From assembly GCA_019136135.1 (NCBI GenBank), contig JAGVUR010000002.1, positions 1 through 46,198 of the forward strand: 46,198 nucleotides of DNA. Direction: 5' to 3'. Under the pieces are notes generated by a model. The model did not search any database. It had not been told where the DNA came from and was given only the letters and a program-made list of their open reading frames with translations. Position 1 is the stretch's first letter. Each line of letters starts with the position of its first letter. Source of the stretch: Verrucomicrobiota bacterium. Its GTDB lineage: Bacteria > Verrucomicrobiota > Lentisphaeria > Oligosphaerales > Oligosphaeraceae. This document shows positions 41,888-46,198 of this stretch, piece by piece. The position numbers and the translations under genes are program-made.

Positions 41888-42330
41888 GAACAACAATACA
41901 ACCAATAACGCACAAAAACCATAAACTTCATATACCATGAAACAAACACAAACACTGACTGATTCCATATAATGAATTAGTATATGAAAACTAAAACATA
42001 CCAATCATGAACATTATATAATATGAATCATAGTAATCATATGATTTCTTCTCGATTTTATACAAAGAATTACTAATAATAACTTATATGATTCTTTATG
42101 AATTATGAATGGTGAATGACCCGTTCGACCCGTCCCCAGTCCCAGAACCACCAGCCCCACAAAACCAAACGTCAACGTCCCATGTCCCAGACTCCAGTCC
42201 CATAAGTCTCATTTGTCCCATAAGTCTCATTTGTCCCAGTCCCAGTCCCATTTTCATGTTGTTTTTTGAGACAAGTAGAATTATGTTAGGCAATCTTGTT
42301 TCACATTAATTCTCCAACCAAGGACACATC
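41888..42330. other. AT-rich intergenic region with palindrome and repeat copy C
   Basis: The 443 bases left of the secreted-protein gene contain, first, a very AT-rich stretch (about 41930-42100) with several ATATGAAT/ATATGATT-like words and a perfect 12-base palindrome, AATCATATGATT, at 42035-42046. Then follows the dispersed repeat element at 42101-42251. The last 80 bases lead to the start codon and include a T-rich run but no clear promoter. No small gene is supported. Confidence 0.65.
42101..42251 (+). repeat. dispersed low-complexity repeat element, copy C
   Basis: The element opens with AATTATGAATGGTGAATGAC, continues CCGTTCGACCC (matching the entry of the 10-bp array near 8760), then CCCCAGTCCCAGAACC, CCCCACAAAACCAAACG and GTCCCATGTCCCAG, and ends with two perfect 18-bp units CCCATAAGTCTCATTTGT at 42199-42216 and 42217-42234. 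Order and sequence correspond to the minus-strand reading of 27278-27468. Confidence 0.8.
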
Positions 42331-45237
42331 ATGAAGCACACTTTACCTATCCTGCTGCTCGCCACCTGCACCTGCCTGGCTCAATCCGCAAGGGAGCAAG
42401 TCAACAAAACCCTGAATGAAGGCGGATTGGTCAAGTTGACCGAAATTGCAGAGGGTTGGTCACACACCAAGAATCCAGAGGATGAGATTATCCATCAAAA
42501 CGGAACCTTCACCATTAGGAAAGGATCCGATGCCAGGGGAACAACCGTCGCCGTCTTCCCAGGAGTCGACCTGAAGCAGGATGTTGACTACATCGTTTCG
42601 GCGCTAATCAAGGGCACCAGCAGCACCTCGTACGGGGTCTATGCGGAAAACCTCTGCGACAACAGATGGCAAAACGCCGGTCCAACATCGAATCCCGTCC
42701 CAACAGCCTGGACACCCATCATCTTCTACATCAACTTCAAGAACACGACTGCACCAAGCTACTTCGCGCTCATGCTCAGATCCAAAGGCGAAATGCAGGT
42801 CAAATCGCTGCAAGTCTCAAAATTCGACAGCTCGAAAAACCAGGACAACGCAGTCAATACCGACTTCTCGACAGGCGCTGATGGATGGCTTCTGGTGGAC
42901 AATGCCAAGATCGGAACCCATCCAAGCGAGCCAGGCAACAATGCATTGGAACTATGGAGTACGGAAGGCCGGGAAACGACAAACGCATTCTCACATCCCT
43001 TCAAGGCAAAGACCTCAACCAAATACAAGCTTACCTTTACCGTAAGGGGGCTGGAAGGAAAGGGGGACAGCACCTTGGCGCATGCCTTTAAGGTCGTCCC
43101 TTTGGACGGCAGGGGATCGCCTTTCCCGGATACCAATGTCTGGATTGACTGCATGAGCGCCAAGCAAGTCAAATACGTCACCTTCGAGACAATGGGCGTA
43201 GCCACCAACGTCCACTTCGGCATATCGGTCAGGCATCCTGCGCATATCTACATCGATGATCTCAAGCTTGAGGAAATCGTCGCCAAGCCAATCCCCGCCG
43301 CCATCGTCCTTGACGCCCCTTTCAACCTGCGTGACGGAATGTTCGAAAGCCTCCCATATCCTGCCATCACAGGAAAAATCGACATCAACGACAAGACCGT
43401 CAAACACATTGAACTCGACTACAAGGACGCCAAGGACAACACGCTTTGGAAGCAAGCCTACTCCACAACTTCGCCCATACGCTTCAGCCTCAAACCGCCA
43501 TCACCAGGCGAAGCATTCCCGCTCTCATTGCGGGCGTTGGATGACAACGGAGCCGTAGTTCACCAGGAAACGAAAGCGATAAAGACCTTCCCAAAGGCGA
43601 AAAACGAGCTGATCTTCACCAAGGATGGATATGCGGTTCGAAATGGCAAGCGAATCTTTCCAATCGGACACTGGGAAACAACTCGCCGAAGCAGCCTGGA
43701 CGTCGAACTCGCATTCTTCAAGGAAGCGGGATTCAACAACCTGCTCCTGTCAGGAGGCGAACAGTCTCTCGACCTGGCTCAAAAATACGGCATGGACGTC
43801 ATCATTTTCACCACTGACAGAATCTCCGGAAAAACTCCCGAGGAGAAAGCACAGCGAAGAAAGCAACTTGGGGAGTATTACGCCTCGTTCTCCCAGCATC
43901 CCGCATTCCTAGCCTATTTCGGACCGGACGAACCAATGTGGCGGGGACTCGACCACAATACGTACAAGGAGGTCAGGGACCTGATCGCCGAAATCGACCC
44001 GTACCATCCCTACTGGGTCAACGAAGCGCCGCGAGGACTCCTCAAGGACAGAATCATTCACGCGACAGCGGCAGATGTCTACGGACTCGACATCTATCCC
44101 GTACCCGAAGGAGGTGGGCACTCGGACCTGGAGGACAAAGGACTGACAGCAGTCGGAAAATATACCGACATCTGCCGAGAGGCGACGCACTTCGCAAAGC
44201 CAACCTGGATGATCCTGCAGTCTTTCGCATGGGAACAATGCGGAAAACCTGACGTGCCTCCAGGAAAGGCGACCTACCCGACCTGGGAACAATCCCGGTT
44301 CATGATGTACAACGCAATCGTGCACGGAGCAACCGGCATGCAATACCACTACCTGGGATACGCAAACAAGATATCAGACCAATTCTGGTCGGATCTCAGA
44401 AAGGTCACGCTGGAAATCTCATACCTCGAAGATGTCATCACATCGGATTCGGTCAATCCGAAAACAGCAGCATTCGACAACCCGAACATCGCCTTCCTCC
44501 AAAAGAAAACCAACGGCACGATGTACTACCTGGTCACCAACGAAGCCACAGAACCCGTTACGACCACACTCTCAGGCCTAACCGAAAAATCCCTTAACGT
44601 CCTCTTCGGCACCCAACCCATGCCCGTGGTTGGCGGCAAAGTCACCCTCGAGATCCCCGCAAGGGGCGTCCTCGTCCTCTCGAGCGCGGAATTCCAATCG
44701 CAAGACGCCATCTACAAATGGGATACCTACGTCCCCTACAGCAAAATCCCGCCGCCAAACCCAAAACTCAACCTCCTGAAACAAGCCAATTGGATCTGGT
44801 TCCCAAATGAACACAAGATTCCCAATAGCAAATGCCACATGATAAAGACATTCACACTCGACAAACTCTCAAACAAGGCAATCGCATACTACTATGCCGA
44901 CGATATCATCGAAGACTTCGAAATCAACGGAAAGCCAATCGAAAGAAAGCATCCCAAAGACAGAGGATCCTCCGACATCGCGAAGCTCCTTAAAGTCGGA
45001 GAAAACACGATCGACGTCAAGGCGGCCGACGGCGGCACACCGCCTTGTGCTTTCCTGACCCACATCAAATTGACCTTCGCCGACGGAACCCAGGCATTTG
45101 TCAACTCGGACGCCTCTTGGCAGGCCTCGAAAAACGGTCTCGCCCCCTGGCAACCCGCCCAGGTCATCGCCCCTTACGGTGCCCCTCCCTGGGGCGGCAT
45201 CTCCAGCCTCGCAACCATGGTCCTGTTGGAAGAATAG
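42331..45237 (+). CDS. large secreted multidomain protein, probable glycoside hydrolase
   Basis: A 968-residue exported protein (signal peptide 1-17, MKHTLPILLLATCTCLA; AAGGACA upstream). Residues about 25-165 and 170-320 are two carbohydrate-binding-like beta-sandwiches (NTDFSTGADGWLLVDN is typical of CBM4-like starts). A short Ig-like part (320-425) is followed by an alpha/beta barrel (430-730): GHWETTRRSSLDVELAFFKEAGFN in two steps, FLAYFGPDEPMW with D533-E534 as likely acid/base, and VYGLDIYPVPEG. The last ~170 residues look like an alpha-L-rhamnosidase N-terminal module (ANWIWFPNE, AYYYADDIIEDFEINGKPIE). The overall family is not one that I can name. Confidence 0.72.
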   Translation: MKHTLPILLLATCTCLAQSAREQVNKTLNEGGLVKLTEIAEGWSHTKNPEDEIIHQNGTFTIRKGSDARGTTVAVFPGVDLKQDVDYIVSALIKGTSSTSYGVYAENLCDNRWQNAGPTSNPVPTAWTPIIFYINFKNTTAPSYFALMLRSKGEMQVKSLQVSKFDSSKNQDNAVNTDFSTGADGWLLVDNAKIGTHPSEPGNNALELWSTEGRETTNAFSHPFKAKTSTKYKLTFTVRGLEGKGDSTLAHAFKVVPLDGRGSPFPDTNVWIDCMSAKQVKYVTFETMGVATNVHFGISVRHPAHIYIDDLKLEEIVAKPIPAAIVLDAPFNLRDGMFESLPYPAITGKIDINDKTVKHIELDYKDAKDNTLWKQAYSTTSPIRFSLKPPSPGEAFPLSLRALDDNGAVVHQETKAIKTFPKAKNELIFTKDGYAVRNGKRIFPIGHWETTRRSSLDVELAFFKEAGFNNLLLSGGEQSLDLAQKYGMDVIIFTTDRISGKTPEEKAQRRKQLGEYYASFSQHPAFLAYFGPDEPMWRGLDHNTYKEVRDLIAEIDPYHPYWVNEAPRGLLKDRIIHATAADVYGLDIYPVPEGGGHSDLEDKGLTAVGKYTDICREATHFAKPTWMILQSFAWEQCGKPDVPPGKATYPTWEQSRFMMYNAIVHGATGMQYHYLGYANKISDQFWSDLRKVTLEISYLEDVITSDSVNPKTAAFDNPNIAFLQKKTNGTMYYLVTNEATEPVTTTLSGLTEKSLNVLFGTQPMPVVGGKVTLEIPARGVLVLSSAEFQSQDAIYKWDTYVPYSKIPPPNPKLNLLKQANWIWFPNEHKIPNSKCHMIKTFTLDKLSNKAIAYYYADDIIEDFEINGKPIERKHPKDRGSSDIAKLLKVGENTIDVKAADGGTPPCAFLTHIKLTFADGTQAFVNSDASWQASKNGLAPWQPAQVIAPYGAPPWGGISSLATMVLLEE

Positions 45238-45260
45238 CCTGTTGATTCAACACGCAAAAA

Positions 45261-45300
45261 AGGGCTTGGGTCTCTTGTCGGACCCAAGCCCTGATTTTTT
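45261..45300. terminator. bidirectional rho-independent terminator
   Basis: AGGGCTTGGGTC (45261-45272) pairs with GACCCAAGCCCT (45281-45292), a perfect 12-base-pair stem with an eight-base loop. It is followed by a T run (45295-45300) and preceded by an A run (45256-45260), so it can stop both the plus-strand secreted-protein gene and the convergent pseudopilin gene. Confidence 0.93.
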
Positions 45301-45327
45301 CAGTAAAGCTAAAGAACCGTTCGAAAA

Positions 45328-46011
45328 TTAATCTGGCGGATTGATGGTGTGCGAATATCTCGCCACGTGATTGCTCAAGCCATTTTGGGTGATGGCTTCC
45401 ACGTGACCATCGCCAAATGCGACGTTGATGGTTCCGCCGTGGTTCCAGTCAACCCGGCGTCCTCCGTAGACCGCCGGATCGCACAGCGTGTCAATGGTTT
45501 GCCAACGGAACTGAACAGCCATCGTTCCGTCCGAGGCATAACCGTAGATTGACGGCTTCTCCAGGAACGTGGTCTTCGTCGGATTCACGAATGTATATTG
45601 CGAATTGAACATCACGCTGGAACCACTGGACTGCAGTTCGGGGGCGCCCGAGAAATTCTGGAAATTCCAATAGCTGTAATTAAGTGGCGTCTGGTCTGCG
45701 GGGCAGATGAATACCTGCGGTTCCTTTCCGATATACGAATACAGCAGCACCTGAGGTGGCGTGTGCAACGTATTGGGATTCAGGTTGGCTTCGCTGAAGG
45801 TCTTGTAATGGAATGACCAGTTCAAGTAGTTCTTGCTGTCCGTCGCATACATGGTTCCAGCCAGGCCAATTTGCTTGAGATTGCTGATGCAGCTGGTCGC
45901 CTCGGCTTTCTCACGGGCCTTCGACAACGCGGGCAACAGCATCGCAGCCAAGATGGCGATGATCGCAATGACGACAAGCAACTCGATCAAGGTAAACTTC
46001 AACATCCTCAT
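45328..46011 (-). CDS. type II secretion/type IV pilus-like pseudopilin (prepilin N-terminal methylation domain)
   Basis: A 227-residue pseudopilin. A very short basic leader (MRMLK) precedes [20 protein letters not shown], with Glu at +5 of the mature protein. At -1 there is Lys instead of the usual Gly. [24 protein letters not shown] and the late [19 protein letters not shown] are the family's H-x-G/DGH signature, typical of DUF1559-like pseudopilins in Lentisphaerota and Planctomycetota, where dozens of paralogues occur per genome. The ribosome site AAGGAGG is perfect. No other secretion gene lies near, so it is probably a substrate-linked paralogue rather than part of the core machine. 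Confidence 0.9.
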   Translation of the reverse strand: MRMLKFTLIELLVVIAIIAILAAMLLPALSKAREKAEATSCISNLKQIGLAGTMYATDSKNYLNWSFHYKTFSEANLNPNTLHTPPQVLLYSYIGKEPQVFICPADQTPLNYSYWNFQNFSGAPELQSSGSSVMFNSQYTFVNPTKTTFLEKPSIYGYASDGTMAVQFRWQTIDTLCDPAVYGGRRVDWNHGGTINVAFGDGHVEAITQNGLSNHVARYSHTINPPD

Positions 46012-46131
46012 AGCTCAAACCTCCTTTCTTGCATGAGTTACGGTATGCAAACACTGAAACTATCGTTTATTTAAGCGGGAAGAGGTGTTCTGCCTACCTT
46101 TGAATCTTAATTTTGCATTTTTGTTTTTTTG

Positions 46132-46155
46132 TGGTAGTCTATCATCAAGCTACCA
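46132..46155. promoter_or_regulatory. inverted repeat upstream of the last gene
   Basis: TGGTAG (46132-46137) and CTACCA (46150-46155) are perfect inverted half-sites 12 bases apart, directly before the ribosome site of the gene starting at 46176. It could be an operator in the spacer between the divergent pseudopilin and the last gene, or a short hairpin. Confidence 0.3.
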
Positions 46156-46175
46156 AGAAAGAGGAGAAAACAAAA

Positions 46176-46198
46176 ATGCCCAGGATCCGGTTTTCAGC
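46176..46198 (+). CDS. start of a gene cut by the window end
   Basis: ATG at 46176 is preceded by AAAGAGGAG at proper spacing and followed by seven codons (MPRIRFS) to the window end. The strong ribosome site and its position in a divergent spacer make it a likely gene. Seven residues are too few to assign a function; a LacI-like regulator would be one possibility, beside a glycan locus. Confidence 0.5.

Noticed and set aside
46132..46198. Naming the last gene a LacI-type regulator
   Set aside because: Only seven residues are visible; the inverted repeat and context are suggestive but do not allow a family assignment.
1..46198. tRNA, rRNA, insertion sequences, integrases or attachment sites
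   Set aside because: No cloverleaf-like sequence, rRNA motif, transposase or recombinase coding sequence was found on either strand; spacers are accounted for by repeats and control elements.

Overview
The window looks like a chromosomal segment from a member of the Lentisphaerota (Victivallales-like, PVC superphylum). The clearest sign is the pseudopilin at 45328-46011, whose N-terminus ([20 protein letters not shown], then a Lys/Arg-rich turn and a conserved Cys) is of the type that is hugely expanded in that phylum. The large number of secreted carbohydrate-active proteins, several sugar-isomerase-like TIM barrels, a ceramidase-like sugar-locus protein and a stand-alone LplT-type transporter fit as well. 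No rRNA, tRNA, CRISPR array, transposase or phage gene is visible. Taxonomy is inferred from protein style only.

Layout. (1) 92-6946, plus: a YtfR-YtfT-YjfF-YtfQ-type sugar ABC importer, with a single-base frameshift in the YjfF gene, followed by an exported GH2 glycosidase. (2) 7128-8719, plus: a secreted protein built of two ~82-residue repeats, a strong terminator, then a TIM-barrel isomerase. (3) 8771-8960: a 10-bp tandem array. (4) 14476-9082, minus: a five-gene catabolic operon (TIM-barrel isomerase, ceramidase-like protein, enolase-superfamily dehydratase, RraA-like protein, SDR). (5) 14692-20723, plus: phosphodiester glycosidase, a 1294-residue secreted protein that is probably a glycosidase, a MarC-family membrane protein and a DUF1294 protein. 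(6) 27042-20739, minus: beta-mannosidase-type GH2, metallophosphoesterase/PQQ-propeller protein, SSAT-like acetyltransferase and polyprenyl synthase, behind a near-consensus promoter. (7) 27551-31326, plus: polysaccharide deacetylase, a 5'-truncated zinc-ribbon (YdjG-like) gene and an SPFH/GYF_2 (YdjI-like) protein. (8) 34835-31340, minus: YmdB-like phosphoesterase, NrdR, a new-looking ATP-cone protein overlapping nrdR by 4 bp, and an MFS transporter. (9) 35040-41155, plus: flavin reductase, Gfo/Idh/MocA oxidoreductase, two more TIM-barrel isomerases, LplT-like transporter and a MalK-type ATPase. (10) 41251-46198: an XRE-like regulator, an AT-rich spacer, a 968-residue secreted protein, the pseudopilin and the first codons of another gene.

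How it works together: most of the window serves polysaccharide or glycoconjugate use. Exported glycosidases and esterases act outside the cytoplasm, the Ytf-type importer and possibly the MalK-type ATPase bring sugars in, and cytoplasmic GH2, isomerases, oxidoreductases and the enolase/RraA/SDR operon process them. Housekeeping genes (nrdR, ymdB-like, polyprenyl synthase) are interspersed.

Most interesting points: an ATP-cone protein translationally coupled to NrdR; a dispersed GTCCCA/TGAATTATGAATG repeat family at three intergenic sites; the duplicated secreted protein; the decapitated zinc-ribbon gene beside an intact SPFH partner; and the ceramidase-like member of the catabolic operon.
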